From Erythrobacter mangrovi (lineage in GTDB: Bacteria > Pseudomonadota > Alphaproteobacteria > Sphingomonadales > Sphingomonadaceae), in NCBI RefSeq assembly GCF_013260645.1, contig NZ_CP053921.1:2343289-2407288 (forward strand): a stretch of 64,000 nt of DNA, written 5' to 3'. This document shows positions 16,771 to 25,079 of this stretch, piece by piece; the stretch's first letter is position 1, and every line of letters begins with the position of its first letter. Position numbers and translations under genes: made by a program. Under the pieces are notes generated by a model, which was not told the origin of the DNA, made no database searches, and saw nothing but the letters and a program-made list of their open reading frames with translations.

Positions 16771-17298
16771 ATGTCAGACGCCAATTTTGCTTCACTCACC
16801 CCGACGCTCCTGGCGCGCAAGGGCGGTGCAAAGCCCGCCATGCGCCCGCAGTCAGGGATACCAGGCCCGGTCGACGGCAAGGAAGCCGCCGCCAACCTGG
16901 AAGACCTCGGCTGGAACGACATGGGTGACGACGAAGCCGCAACCACTCGTTCAGAGACTGCTACTCGTTCCGAGAAGGTCGTGGCCATCGCGCCGCAGGC
17001 GGCAAACGAAAGCGGAGCGCCCAACCAGGTGCGCGAATCGCTTTCGCGGATCGCAGCTCATCTCGAAAAGCCCGTACCTGAAAGCCGCCCTGCACCGCGC
17101 AAGCCGGCAAAACTGAACGGTCGCCGCGCCGCCTTCACGCTGCGCCTCGATCATGAACGCCATCTGATGCTGCGCCTTGCCTGTACCGTTCGCGGTCGCA
17201 GCGCACAGCAAATCGTTACCGACGCACTGGATTCGTTGCTCGCGGAAATGCCGGAAATCGCGAGCCTCGCAGCACAGGTCCAGAAGTCGGAACACTAA
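16771..17298 (+). CDS. hypothetical protein with C-terminal ribbon-helix-helix-like segment
   Basis: 175 aa. Residues 1 to about 110 are low complexity, Ala/Pro/Glu-rich and probably disordered. The last 65 residues contain 'RAAFTLRLDHERHLMLRLAC' followed by 'GRSAQQIVTDALDSLLAEMP', which has the strand-helix-helix spacing of RHH DNA-binding proteins. Such small partners commonly pair with ParA-type ATPases. GGCGGAG lies 8 nt before the ATG, and the gene is 24 nt after parA. DNA binding is inferred from pattern only. Confidence 0.72.
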   Translation: MSDANFASLTPTLLARKGGAKPAMRPQSGIPGPVDGKEAAANLEDLGWNDMGDDEAATTRSETATRSEKVVAIAPQAANESGAPNQVRESLSRIAAHLEKPVPESRPAPRKPAKLNGRRAAFTLRLDHERHLMLRLACTVRGRSAQQIVTDALDSLLAEMPEIASLAAQVQKSEH

Positions 17299-17337
17299 AC
17301 CGAAGACGACGTGGGATCACCTCCAAGGGGGAATGAA

Positions 17338-18624
17338 ATGAGCACCGATACCAACGCCAAGACCCGCCGGCTCGTCCAGCTCGCCGTAACCACGGCGCTT
17401 GCGACGACCGCGCTTGCGGGTTGCACGGGCAAGGTAGCGCCGTCGCATGCCTACTCTGCCTCGCAGGCCGAAGCCGCACTGGCCAAGGGCCAGCACGACA
17501 AGGCGATCGCCAATGCGGAGGCAGCCGTCCTAGCCGCACCGCGCGATGCCTACACCCGCACTCTGCTCGGCAATGCCTATCTTGAGGCCGGACGCTTCCA
17601 GTCCGCTGCAACTGCATTCGGCGAAGCGATGGAACTGGGTGACAGTGGGCCGCGCACCGTGATCAGCTATGCGCTCGCGCTGACCGCGCAAGGCAATCAG
17701 GCTGCCGCGCTCGACCTGTTGCACGAACATCGGGTCGGAATTGATCCCGGCGACTACGGCCTTGCCGTGGCACTGGCTGGACGTCCGCAGGAAGGCGTGC
17801 ATGTGCTCAGCAATGCTCTCCGCGGCGGTCAGAACACCACCAAGGTGCGCCAGAATCTCGCTTACGCCTTCGCGCTTTCCGGCGACTGGGCGAATGCCCG
17901 CCTGCTTGCTGCGCAAGACATTCCGGGCGACGAACTTGGCGAAAGACTAGCCCAGTGGGCGCTCCTCGCGCAGGCTGAAGTTCCAACGCAGCGGGTCGCC
18001 GGCCTGCTTGGCGTCAGTATCTCCGCCGACCCGGGCCAGCCCGCAATGCTGGCGCTAGCCAACCATCCCGCGGTCGAACAGCTTGCGGCAGAGACGGTTG
18101 AGGCGAGCGAAGGCATGCCCGAAACAAGTTTCGCACTCGCGAGCGAGCTCGCGGCCTCGGAAAGCGCTCCGCAATTCGACGACAGCAGCGACGCTGCGTT
18201 GGCCGACGCCGGTCTCTCAAATGCCGGTGGCATTCGCTTCGTCTCGCGTGAAGTGGTGCAACCGATTCCCAGCACGCGCACATCCGCTGCACCGCGAGCC
18301 GCCGCCGCTCCCCGCTTCACCAGCGGCGACTACAACGTCCAGCTGGGATCCTTCTCCTCCATGTCCGACGCGCAAGAGGCGTGGAAGCGGTTCCAGCGCC
18401 GCTATCCTGAACTGGGCGAGGCTGAACGCGTCATCACCAAGGCCCGCGTGAACGGCAAGATCTACTACCGTGTCGCCGCAGCCGGCTTTGCCAAGGCATC
18501 GGCCGCCTCGATGTGCCGTACGGTCAAGGGCAAGGGTGGTGGTTGCATTGCCTACGCCGCATCCAATCCGCTTCCCGGCGCGCTCGACGTAACGCACGAC
18601 GAGGTACGGGTCGCAGCGCGGTAA
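17338..18624 (+). CDS. TPR and SPOR-domain lipoprotein
   Basis: 428 aa. A lipoprotein signal ends in LAGC with Cys29. TPR-like repeats span about residues 45-170 ('AEAALAKGQHDKAIANAEAA', 'DAYTRTLLGNAYLEAGRFQS'). A long Ala/Ser-rich region follows, and a C-terminal SPOR domain starts at 'YNVQLGSFSSMSDAQEAWKR'. Predicted membrane-anchored and periplasmic, binding septal peptidoglycan. I chose the ATG at 17338 after AAGGGGGA. It is third in the parA operon, and a strong terminator follows. It shares the repeat-linker-SPOR architecture with the divergent gene at 14715. Confidence 0.88.
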   Translation: MSTDTNAKTRRLVQLAVTTALATTALAGCTGKVAPSHAYSASQAEAALAKGQHDKAIANAEAAVLAAPRDAYTRTLLGNAYLEAGRFQSAATAFGEAMELGDSGPRTVISYALALTAQGNQAAALDLLHEHRVGIDPGDYGLAVALAGRPQEGVHVLSNALRGGQNTTKVRQNLAYAFALSGDWANARLLAAQDIPGDELGERLAQWALLAQAEVPTQRVAGLLGVSISADPGQPAMLALANHPAVEQLAAETVEASEGMPETSFALASELAASESAPQFDDSSDAALADAGLSNAGGIRFVSREVVQPIPSTRTSAAPRAAAAPRFTSGDYNVQLGSFSSMSDAQEAWKRFQRRYPELGEAERVITKARVNGKIYYRVAAAGFAKASAASMCRTVKGKGGGCIAYAASNPLPGALDVTHDEVRVAAR

Positions 18625-18651
18625 AAATCGCGCAATCCAATCAGACTTTCC

Positions 18652-18687
18652 AACCCCGTCCGGAGCGATCCGGGCGGGGTTTTCCTT
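18652..18687 (+). terminator. rho-independent terminator of the parA-RHH-SPOR operon
   Basis: A 13-bp stem (AACCCCG T CCGGA / TCCGG G CGGGGTT, with one T.G pair) and a GCGA tetraloop run into TTTTCCTT. It lies 28 nt after the SPOR lipoprotein stop. Confidence 0.9.
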
Positions 18688-18692
18688 GTTGC

Positions 18693-19925
18693 TTAGGCTG
18701 AGACTGCCACGCCGCCCTTCCATAGCGCGCTGACGCGCCCCTGGGTTGGCTGGCCGTCGAATGGCGTATTGCCTGCGGTCGCTTCCATCTTCGCGCTCTG
18801 GATGACCCAAGGTCGTTCCGGATCGACCAAGGCGACGTCGGCTTCGCGTCCCACAGCCAGGGTCCCCGCCTCGACTTCGAGCAATCGAGCGGGCGCCGCA
18901 GCGACGAGATCGAAGGCACGGGCCAGATCGATCACCTCGTCCCGCACCAGCGATAGCACCATCGCCAACAGGGTTTCGGCCCCGGCCATGCCGGGTTCGG
19001 CATCGGCGAATGGGAGGCGCTTGTCTTCGGGGCCCCGTGGGTCATGACCGCTCGCCACCACGTCGATCGTACCGTCGGCGAGTGCTTCGCGAACCGCCTG
19101 CCGCTCGTCCTCGCAGCGCAACGGCGGCGACAGGCGCGCAAAGGTACGGAAATCGACCGTGGCGAGGTCAGACAACATGAAATGGGCCGGGGTGACGCCG
19201 CAGGTAACCAAAACGCCACGCGCCTTGGCGGCACGGATGAGATCGAGCCCCGCCCGCGTCGTGACCTGACGGAAGTGCAGCCGTGCGCCTGCCAATTCGG
19301 CCAGCGCGACATCGCGCGAAATTGCGATCACTTCTGCGGCAGCGGGTGCACTCGGCAAGCCGCGACGCGTCGCAATCTCACCCGAAGTGGCGACTGCGCC
19401 ACCCACCAGCGCGGCCTCTTCGGCATGGGTGACAACCGTCATGTCGAGCATGGCGGCATACTGCAGCAAACGCAGCATGACCCCTGCGTCGGCAATCCAC
19501 TGACGTCCGGTTGCGATGCCGCGGGCGCCAGCTTCACGCATCAGCGCGATCTCGGCGATCTCGCGCCCTTCGAGCCCACGAGTCGCGGCCGCAAGCGGGT
19601 GAACCCAGAAATCGGGCTTGCCGCTCTTGGCGATGTAGGAAACGCGGCTCGGCAGGTCGAGCGACGGCGACTGGTCGGGCATCAGCGCAGCCCGGGTAAT
19701 GCCGCCGAAGTGGAACGCCGGTTTGTCGACCTTGAACACGCCGAAATCGACAAGACCTGGCGTGACGAGCTGGCCCTTAGCGTCGACGATCTCGTCGCCG
19801 TCATGCGGCTGGACGCCGCCCAACGCATCGATCCGTCCATCGACGAGGCGGATCGCGCCGTCACGCAACCCATCTGGCGTTACCAGCCTGCCGTTGGTGA
19901 TGGTCAGGGGACGAAGCTGCTTCAT
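18693..19925 (-). CDS. dihydroorotase-like protein lacking the metal-binding HxH (PyrC'-type partner of PyrB)
   Basis: 410 aa amidohydrolase-fold protein related to type-I dihydroorotase. In active enzymes the first strand ends D-x-H-x-H; here residues 60-64 read D-F-G-V-F, so both zinc-binding histidines are gone. The later sites are altered too: 'THAEE' is kept, but 'SGHDPRG' replaces the usual DHAPH. Similar inactive homologues (pDHO, PyrC' or PyrX) are structural partners of aspartate transcarbamoylase in Pseudomonas-type complexes. The gene overlaps pyrB by 4 nt (ATGA), consistent with stoichiometric co-expression. An active pyrC is expected elsewhere in the genome. Confidence 0.85.
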   Translation of the reverse strand: MKQLRPLTITNGRLVTPDGLRDGAIRLVDGRIDALGGVQPHDGDEIVDAKGQLVTPGLVDFGVFKVDKPAFHFGGITRAALMPDQSPSLDLPSRVSYIAKSGKPDFWVHPLAAATRGLEGREIAEIALMREAGARGIATGRQWIADAGVMLRLLQYAAMLDMTVVTHAEEAALVGGAVATSGEIATRRGLPSAPAAAEVIAISRDVALAELAGARLHFRQVTTRAGLDLIRAAKARGVLVTCGVTPAHFMLSDLATVDFRTFARLSPPLRCEDERQAVREALADGTIDVVASGHDPRGPEDKRLPFADAEPGMAGAETLLAMVLSLVRDEVIDLARAFDLVAAAPARLLEVEAGTLAVGREADVALVDPERPWVIQSAKMEATAGNTPFDGQPTQGRVSALWKGGVAVSA

Positions 19926-20947
19926 GCTGTCCCTCCCCAGCCTTCGACCCCGCGCGCGCGGCGGGTCAAAACGTCGAGTGCAGCCATTCGGATTGCAACG
20001 CCCATCTCAACCTGGCGAGTGATGATCGAACGATCGATCAGATCGGCCACCTCGCTGTCGATCTCGACCCCGCGGTTCATCGGCCCAGGATGCATCACCA
20101 GCGTATCGGGTTTGGCATGGGCCAGACGCTTCTTCGTCAAGCCATAGAGATGGTGATACTCGCGGGCGGAGGGAATGAACTGACCGCTCATCCGTTCGGT
20201 CTGCAGCCGCAGCATCATTGCGACGTCGGCACCGCGTAGCGCAGCATCGAAATCATGGAACACCTCTGCCCCCATCGCCTCGATCCCTGTCGGCATCAGC
20301 GCAGGCGGCGCGCACAGCCGAACGGTCGCACCTAGCGCCTGCAGGCAGAGGAGGTTCGAGCGTGCGACGCGGCTGTGCAGGATGTCCCCGCAGATCACCA
20401 CGACGAGACCGGTGAAGTCCTCCGCCTGTTCGCCGCGATCGCGGAAGGCGTGACGCAGGGCCAGCGCGTCGAGCAGAGCCTGTGTGGGGTGCTCGTGCTG
20501 CCCGTCGCCCGCATTGAGTACCGGGCAATCGACCTTGTCCGCGATCAGCTGGGTCGCCCCACTCGACGCGTGGCGAATGACGATCGCATCCGCGTGCATG
20601 GCGTTGAGGGTGATCGCGGTATCGATCAGCGTCTCGCCCTTCTTCACGCTCGATTGCGCGGCGTGCATGTTGACCACGTCCGCACCCAGCCGTTTGCCGG
20701 CGATCTCGAAGCTCAGCAGCGTGCGGGTCGAATTTTCGAAGAAGGCGTTGATGATGGTCAGACCAGAAAGCAGATCGATGTGCTTGGTCGGCTCGCGGTT
20801 GAGTGCCACCCACTGTTCCGCCTCGTCGAGCAGGAAAAGGATCTCATGCCGCTCCATCTGGCCGATGCCGATGAGGTCGCGGTGCGGGAATGCCAGCGAA
20901 CCCGCAGGATAGCGAGCCGCGTGGGCCGAAGTTTCCGTCGATGCCAT
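19922..20947 (-). CDS. pyrB: aspartate carbamoyltransferase catalytic subunit
   Basis: 341 aa. Joins carbamoyl phosphate and L-aspartate, the first committed step of pyrimidine synthesis. The carbamoyl-phosphate loop is '[13 protein letters not shown]' (STRT), with 'HPTQALLDA' and the aspartate loop '[10 protein letters not shown]'. An N-terminal extension of about 20 residues precedes the fold. The ATG at 20947 is chosen over upstream in-frame starts. It is translationally coupled to the dihydroorotase-like gene downstream; no regulatory pyrI is seen, as expected for this class. Confidence 0.95.
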   Translation of the reverse strand: MASTETSAHAARYPAGSLAFPHRDLIGIGQMERHEILFLLDEAEQWVALNREPTKHIDLLSGLTIINAFFENSTRTLLSFEIAGKRLGADVVNMHAAQSSVKKGETLIDTAITLNAMHADAIVIRHASSGATQLIADKVDCPVLNAGDGQHEHPTQALLDALALRHAFRDRGEQAEDFTGLVVVICGDILHSRVARSNLLCLQALGATVRLCAPPALMPTGIEAMGAEVFHDFDAALRGADVAMMLRLQTERMSGQFIPSAREYHHLYGLTKKRLAHAKPDTLVMHPGPMNRGVEIDSEVADLIDRSIITRQVEMGVAIRMAALDVLTRRARGVEGWGGTA

Positions 20948-21049
20948 TGAAGCCACGCCCTTAGTCGAGTGACCTTGTGCGCTCAAGCGCTTTCGGCTGG
21001 CGAAGCGACACCACCTCACCTAGCTAGGGTGCAACAGGAGGTTTTTCGG

Positions 21050-22927
21050 ATGCATTTTGCGGGCAAGGTCTGGCGTTTACTGGTCGGGATCAAGGATGCG
21101 CTGGTCCTGGCGTTCATGCTGCTGTTCTTCGCCGGGTTGTTCATGGTGCTGACGGCGCGTCCCACGCCCGCGGCAGTGCGCGACGGAGCGTTGGAAATCG
21201 ACCTCAACGGCGTGATCGTCGAAGAACGCACCGAAATCGATCCGCTCAGGGCACTCCTCGCCCGCGAAGCGCCCATTGCCGAATACCAGGCACGCGATCT
21301 CGTCCGCGCGCTCGATGCGGCGGCCAAGGACGAACGGATCGCTGCGGTCGTGCTCGATCTCGATCGCTTCCTCGGCGCGGGCCAAGTGCATTTGCAGGAG
21401 GTCGGCGAAGCGCTCGACCGTGTGCGTGCGGCGGAAAAGCCGGTGCTTACCTACGCCACGGCCTATGGCGACGACGCAATGCTGCTGGCGGCGCATGCCA
21501 GCGAAGTCTGGGTCGATCCCCTGGGCGGCGCGGTAATCGCCGGGCCAGGTGGCGAGCGTCCCTATTTCGCGGGATTGCTCGATCGACTGAAGGTCAAGGC
21601 ACGGATCTACAAGGTCGGCGAATACAAGAGCGCGGTGGAGCCCTACTCGCGCTCTGACATGTCCGAGCCGGCGCGCGAGAACTACCGGGCGCTCTACGGC
21701 GCTCTGTGGGAAGAATATCAGGCCAACCTCAAGAAGGCGCGGCCCTCTGCCGACATCGCCCGGATAACCGGCGACCCGGTCGCTTGGGTACGAGCCGCAA
21801 GAGGGGACCTGGCCACGGCCGCCAAGCAGGCGGGCCTGGTCGACCGCATCGGAACGCGAGCGCAATTCGACGAACGAATGGTCGAGCTGGTCGGTGCGGA
21901 CGCCTGGAGCGACGACGCCAGGGCCTATCCCACCACCTCGCTCGCAACGTGGCTGGTCGACAATCCCCTGCCAACGCGCGGCAAGCCGATTGGGGTTATC
22001 ACCATCGCGGGCGAAATCGTCGATGGCGATGCTGGTCCCGGGATTGCCGGCGGATCGCGGATCGCGGAGTTGCTGGACGATGTCCTGACCGCCGACCTCG
22101 CCGGCCTCGTCGTTCGCGTCGACTCGCCTGGAGGGTCGGTGTTGGCGTCGGAGGAGATTCGCAACGCCATCCTGCGCCACAAGGCAAAGGGCATCCCGAT
22201 CGCGGTTTCCATGGCAAATCTCGCCGCGAGCGGCGGCTATTGGGTTTCGACGCCCGCAGACCGGATCTTCGCCGAGCCTGAGACGATCACCGGTTCGATC
22301 GGCATTTTTGCGGTGGTACCAACATTCGAGGACACAGCCGCCAGCATTGGCGTGACCAGCGACGGCGTACGGACCACTCCCCTATCCGGTCAGCCCGACC
22401 TGATCGGCGGCTTCACCCCGGAGGTCGACGCTATCCTGCAGGCAACCATCGAAGACGGCTACGAGGATTTCCTCCAGCGCGTCGGTACATCGCGCAAGCT
22501 GACGCGCGATCAGGTCGATCGCATCGGTCAGGGCCGGGTGTGGGATGGCGGTACCGCACGTCAGATCGGGCTGGTCGACCAATATGGCGGGATCGACGAG
22601 GCGCTGACCTGGGTCGCGAAACAGGCCAAGCTGGGCGATGACTGGCATGCCGAGTATCTAGGCTCGCGCCCCAGCGGCTATGACAATCTACTCCGCTCGC
22701 TGCTGCTCGATGACCCGGAGAATGCCGAGCGCGCCGACGTCACAGCCCTGTTCGCGCGGCAGCAGCACGGACTGTTCAGCCGTATCGAGAATGACCTCGA
22801 TCGGTTGTTACGCGTCAACGGAATGCAGGCCTATTGCCTCGAGTGCGAGCCGCTGCCGCGAGCCGAAAATGCGGCCACGCGTTACGATGGATGGCTGGCG
22901 GCGCTGTTCCGCGCTTTGGCTTCCTAG
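21050..22927 (+). CDS. sppA: signal peptide peptidase SppA, 67K type
   Basis: 625 aa inner-membrane protease that degrades cleaved signal peptides. One transmembrane helix lies near residues 17-40 ('LVLAFMLLFFAGLFMVL'). Two tandem S49 domains follow. The catalytic lysine lies in 'KVGEYKSAVEPYS' of the first repeat and the serine in 'NLAASGGYW' of the second, matching the E. coli SppA serine-lysine dyad. Start chosen at 21050 behind AACAGGAGG. It is divergent from pyrB with about 100 nt between. Confidence 0.94.
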   Translation: MHFAGKVWRLLVGIKDALVLAFMLLFFAGLFMVLTARPTPAAVRDGALEIDLNGVIVEERTEIDPLRALLAREAPIAEYQARDLVRALDAAAKDERIAAVVLDLDRFLGAGQVHLQEVGEALDRVRAAEKPVLTYATAYGDDAMLLAAHASEVWVDPLGGAVIAGPGGERPYFAGLLDRLKVKARIYKVGEYKSAVEPYSRSDMSEPARENYRALYGALWEEYQANLKKARPSADIARITGDPVAWVRAARGDLATAAKQAGLVDRIGTRAQFDERMVELVGADAWSDDARAYPTTSLATWLVDNPLPTRGKPIGVITIAGEIVDGDAGPGIAGGSRIAELLDDVLTADLAGLVVRVDSPGGSVLASEEIRNAILRHKAKGIPIAVSMANLAASGGYWVSTPADRIFAEPETITGSIGIFAVVPTFEDTAASIGVTSDGVRTTPLSGQPDLIGGFTPEVDAILQATIEDGYEDFLQRVGTSRKLTRDQVDRIGQGRVWDGGTARQIGLVDQYGGIDEALTWVAKQAKLGDDWHAEYLGSRPSGYDNLLRSLLLDDPENAERADVTALFARQQHGLFSRIENDLDRLLRVNGMQAYCLECEPLPRAENAATRYDGWLAALFRALAS

Positions 22928-23007
22928 CTGGCGCTTGCCATGGCGCGATTCGCCGCGTAAAGGCGCGCGCCTGCCCCGATGGCACGTCCCATCGCAATGC
23001 ACAGGGC

Positions 23008-23082
23008 GGGCGCGTAGCTCAGCGGTAGAGCACACCCTTCACACGGGTGGGGTCACAGGTTCAATCCCTGTCGCGCCCACCA
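23008..23082 (+). tRNA. tRNA-Val (anticodon CAC), CCA encoded
   Basis: Acceptor GGGCGCG / CGCGCCC, discriminator A and encoded CCA. The D arm contains AGCTCAGCGGTAGAGC, the anticodon stem CACCC/GGGTG encloses TTCACAC with anticodon CAC, and the T arm contains GGTTCAATCC. Length is 75 nt including CCA. It is a single tRNA downstream of sppA. Confidence 0.96.
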
Positions 23083-23123
23083 TTTCCACTCCAGGAAGTT
23101 CGGAAATGGGCGGCTGGCATTAG

Positions 23124-23876
23124 CTAGCCGATCTCCACTTGATTATCCGACCCGTGACGCTCGCCATGGTCGAATTGTCGCTCGATCAGCACGCCACGAA
23201 AGGCCCGATCGAGCAGCAATATACTGCTGGTCCGGGTGCCATACTCGGGTGTGCGAATGAACGGCGAGCCAAGCGCGCGCTCACGTTCAATACCGATGCC
23301 CGTATCGGGCAACTCCGCATCTGGCGCGCAGCGGGTGCTGCCCAAGGCAGCGAAAAGCGGTTCAACATCGTCGAACCGGCCCGCCCCTAGCCATGCATCA
23401 AGTGCCTCACGCAGCATCAGCGACTTGGGCCAAGGTGCATTAAGTGTCCCGTTGGAAAGGTGGTGCAGGCCGGGCTCAAGCACCTTCGCTTCAGTCTCCT
23501 TCGCATTCGAAAGATAGGTCGCCTGCCCAGGCGCAAAGCCGATGAAGTTGAAGGGCCGGTAGTCGGAAAAGTCGGCGGATTGCTGGCTTAGGAAGGATTC
23601 CGGTTCATCGAGGAACCGCACCGGGAGCGATCCGCGCGAAAGGGGGCGTGGCTGCGGCATCCCTTCGCGCACGTTGGTGACTGCGGCGGCTCCGCGCCCC
23701 GGCGAAACAGCGAGCCAGCTCCCCCCCTCCTGCAAGTCGCGGCCGGCGACGATGTGGGGCCTGTCGCCCCACCGTGCGGCGGCACAAGCAGGCCGGGCAT
23801 AGAATTCATCCCGGTTGCCGATCAGGGCGAGACCAAATTGCGGGGAATGATCCCAAGCGAAAGCAATGACGCACAT
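23124..23876 (-). CDS. NRDE (TANGO2-like) family protein
   Basis: 250 aa. The sequence starts MCVIAFAW and has the family tetrapeptide NRDE ('LIGNRDEFYARPA') near residue 21, followed by 'GRDLQEGGSWLAV' and 'AAVTNVRE'. Cys2 would become an N-terminal nucleophile after Met removal, as in Ntn hydrolases. Bacterial NRDE and eukaryotic TANGO2 proteins have been linked to haem handling and lipid metabolism, but the enzymatic activity is not settled. A perfect 14-bp palindrome lies 32 nt upstream of the start codon. Confidence 0.87.
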   Translation of the reverse strand: MCVIAFAWDHSPQFGLALIGNRDEFYARPACAAARWGDRPHIVAGRDLQEGGSWLAVSPGRGAAAVTNVREGMPQPRPLSRGSLPVRFLDEPESFLSQQSADFSDYRPFNFIGFAPGQATYLSNAKETEAKVLEPGLHHLSNGTLNAPWPKSLMLREALDAWLGAGRFDDVEPLFAALGSTRCAPDAELPDTGIGIERERALGSPFIRTPEYGTRTSSILLLDRAFRGVLIERQFDHGERHGSDNQVEIG

Positions 23877-23907
23877 GTCGGCTAGCTAGCAACCCCGGCA
23901 GGCGCTG

Positions 23908-23921
23908 CAAGGTGCACCTTG
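23908..23921. promoter_or_regulatory. perfect 14-bp palindrome upstream of the NRDE gene
   Basis: CAAGGTGCACCTTG reads the same on both strands and lies 32-45 nt upstream of the NRDE ATG. Its place and symmetry suit an operator for a dimeric repressor. No regulator is encoded next to it, apart from the TetR gene about 400 nt away, which has its own palindrome. Confidence 0.4.
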
Positions 23922-24026
23922 GCAGGTAGCTGAATTCCCTCGCAGACTACACAACGAAACAAGATACTTAGAATAGCTCGGGCGTCAGCGAATCCGTATC
24001 GCGTCTACCCGGAGGTTATAGGTTGG

Positions 24027-24278
24027 TCAGTTCGAGCGCCGCTTGACGCCTTCCGGCGCGGCATCCTTGTGGACGCCATTCCTTTCGATCCCGCGTCGGT
24101 CGACATACTTCTTTGCCAGATAGCCACCGGTACCCAGGGCGATCATGGCTGGGAGGCTCAGCCGACGCAGGGCACCGGCCGCGATCACGCCGATCGCCGC
24201 CCCAGATGCGCCGCCAATCTGATCTGTCTGCTTGGCGAGTTGACTACCCGCGATTGCTCCGATGATCTTGCCGAACAT
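24027..24278 (-). CDS. small glycine/alanine-rich membrane-associated protein
   Basis: 83 aa. A hydrophobic Gly/Ala-rich segment ('GASGAAIGVIAAGALRRLSL') and a second one ('PAMIALGTGGYLAKKYV') precede a charged tail. The opening 'MFGKIIGAIAGSQLAKQ' is shared by a set of short sphingomonad proteins of unknown function. A strong AAAGGAG ribosome site lies 8 nt upstream, inside the loop of a hairpin whose arm reaches the start codon. No function can be given. Confidence 0.68.
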   Translation of the reverse strand: MFGKIIGAIAGSQLAKQTDQIGGASGAAIGVIAAGALRRLSLPAMIALGTGGYLAKKYVDRRGIERNGVHKDAAPEGVKRRSN

Positions 24279-24297
24279 GCAAATGTCTCCTTTGCAT
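24277..24297. promoter_or_regulatory. inverted repeat enclosing ribosome-binding site of the 83-aa gene
   Basis: ATGCAAA and TTTGCAT are exact 7-base arms separated by 7 nt. On the minus-strand mRNA the Shine-Dalgarno core GGAG lies in the loop, and the right arm ends on the first two bases of the start codon. It could be an RNA hairpin that controls translation or a DNA operator of the GCAAA..TTTGC kind. Confidence 0.45.
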
Positions 24298-24331
24298 ACT
24301 CAACCGATGGCCGGCGATCGGGTTCCGTGTC

Positions 24332-24970
24332 TTACCCTTTTGCGCGCGCCGCGATGCCTTGCTCCAGCATCAAGTTGGCCGCCCGTGCAATCGCCGTTGG
24401 GTCGGGATCACCTTCGCGGGCCCAGATTGCGTAGCGCAGGCCCAGGAACACATTCATGCCCATCAATGCCCAGGCCTCTGGCGCGCCGAGTTCGGGGCGC
24501 AACCTGCCAGCGGCGGCGCCCACGCGCAGGCGCTCCTCTATGCGCCGACCGATCGTCTCATAATGGTCCCGGTAGCTTTCGGGGTCGACGAATTCCGCTT
24601 CGTCAATGATCCGGTAGAGCGCCTTGTTGTCCGCGGCAAAGCGCAAGAACGCTTCGAGCGCGGCGCGTTCGACCTCGACCGCGTCCATTCCCGGGGCCAC
24701 GGCGTCGCGAGCGGCCGATCCGACCCGTTCGCTCATGTCGCGCACCAGGGCACGGAAGATGGCGTCCTTGCTGTCGTAGTAGGTGTAGAAGGTCCCCAGC
24801 GCCACGCCTGCACGGCGGGTGATCGCGCTGATCGAAGCGTCGTGAAATCCGCGTTCGGCAAATTCACGGGCTGCCGCATCGAGCAGTTTGCGCAAGGTTT
24901 TCCGTCCGCGATCGGTGCGTGGCACACGATCCGCATTGCTCGTCGCGGTGTCCATTCCCACCTCTTCCAT
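24332..24970 (-). CDS. TetR/AcrR family transcriptional regulator
   Basis: About 212 aa. The N-terminal helix-turn-helix is clear: 'LDAAAREFAERGFHDASISA', then 'RRAGVALGTFYTYYDSKDAI'. The C-terminal part is a helical ligand domain ('YRIIDEAEFVDPESYRDHYE'). Starts at 24970 (AGGA 8 nt upstream) or 24955 (GAGGTGGGA just upstream) are both plausible. The gene is divergent from the TonB receptor at 25080, and a perfect palindrome lies between them, so autoregulation and control of the receptor are likely. Confidence 0.88.
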   Translation of the reverse strand: MEEVGMDTATSNADRVPRTDRGRKTLRKLLDAAAREFAERGFHDASISAITRRAGVALGTFYTYYDSKDAIFRALVRDMSERVGSAARDAVAPGMDAVEVERAALEAFLRFAADNKALYRIIDEAEFVDPESYRDHYETIGRRIEERLRVGAAAGRLRPELGAPEAWALMGMNVFLGLRYAIWAREGDPDPTAIARAANLMLEQGIAARAKG

Positions 24971-25003
24971 CCGGACGTTCCTAAGCCCGAAAAGCGGTCG
25001 CGA

Positions 25004-25017
25004 CAAGTTCGAACTTG
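25004..25017. promoter_or_regulatory. perfect 14-bp palindrome between tetR and TonB receptor (putative TetR operator)
   Basis: CAAGTTCGAACTTG lies 34 nt upstream of the tetR start and 63 nt upstream of the receptor start. The right arm runs into TTGAAA (25015-25020), which could be a -35 element, with a weak -10-like TATTGG 17 nt later, so a repressor bound here would block the receptor promoter. The promoter elements are inferred by eye. Confidence 0.55.
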
Positions 25018-25079
25018 AAAGGTGGTTCAGGTTTCAGTATTGGGAGTTCAAAGAGACCCAGGGAGAGAGAACCCAGCTT

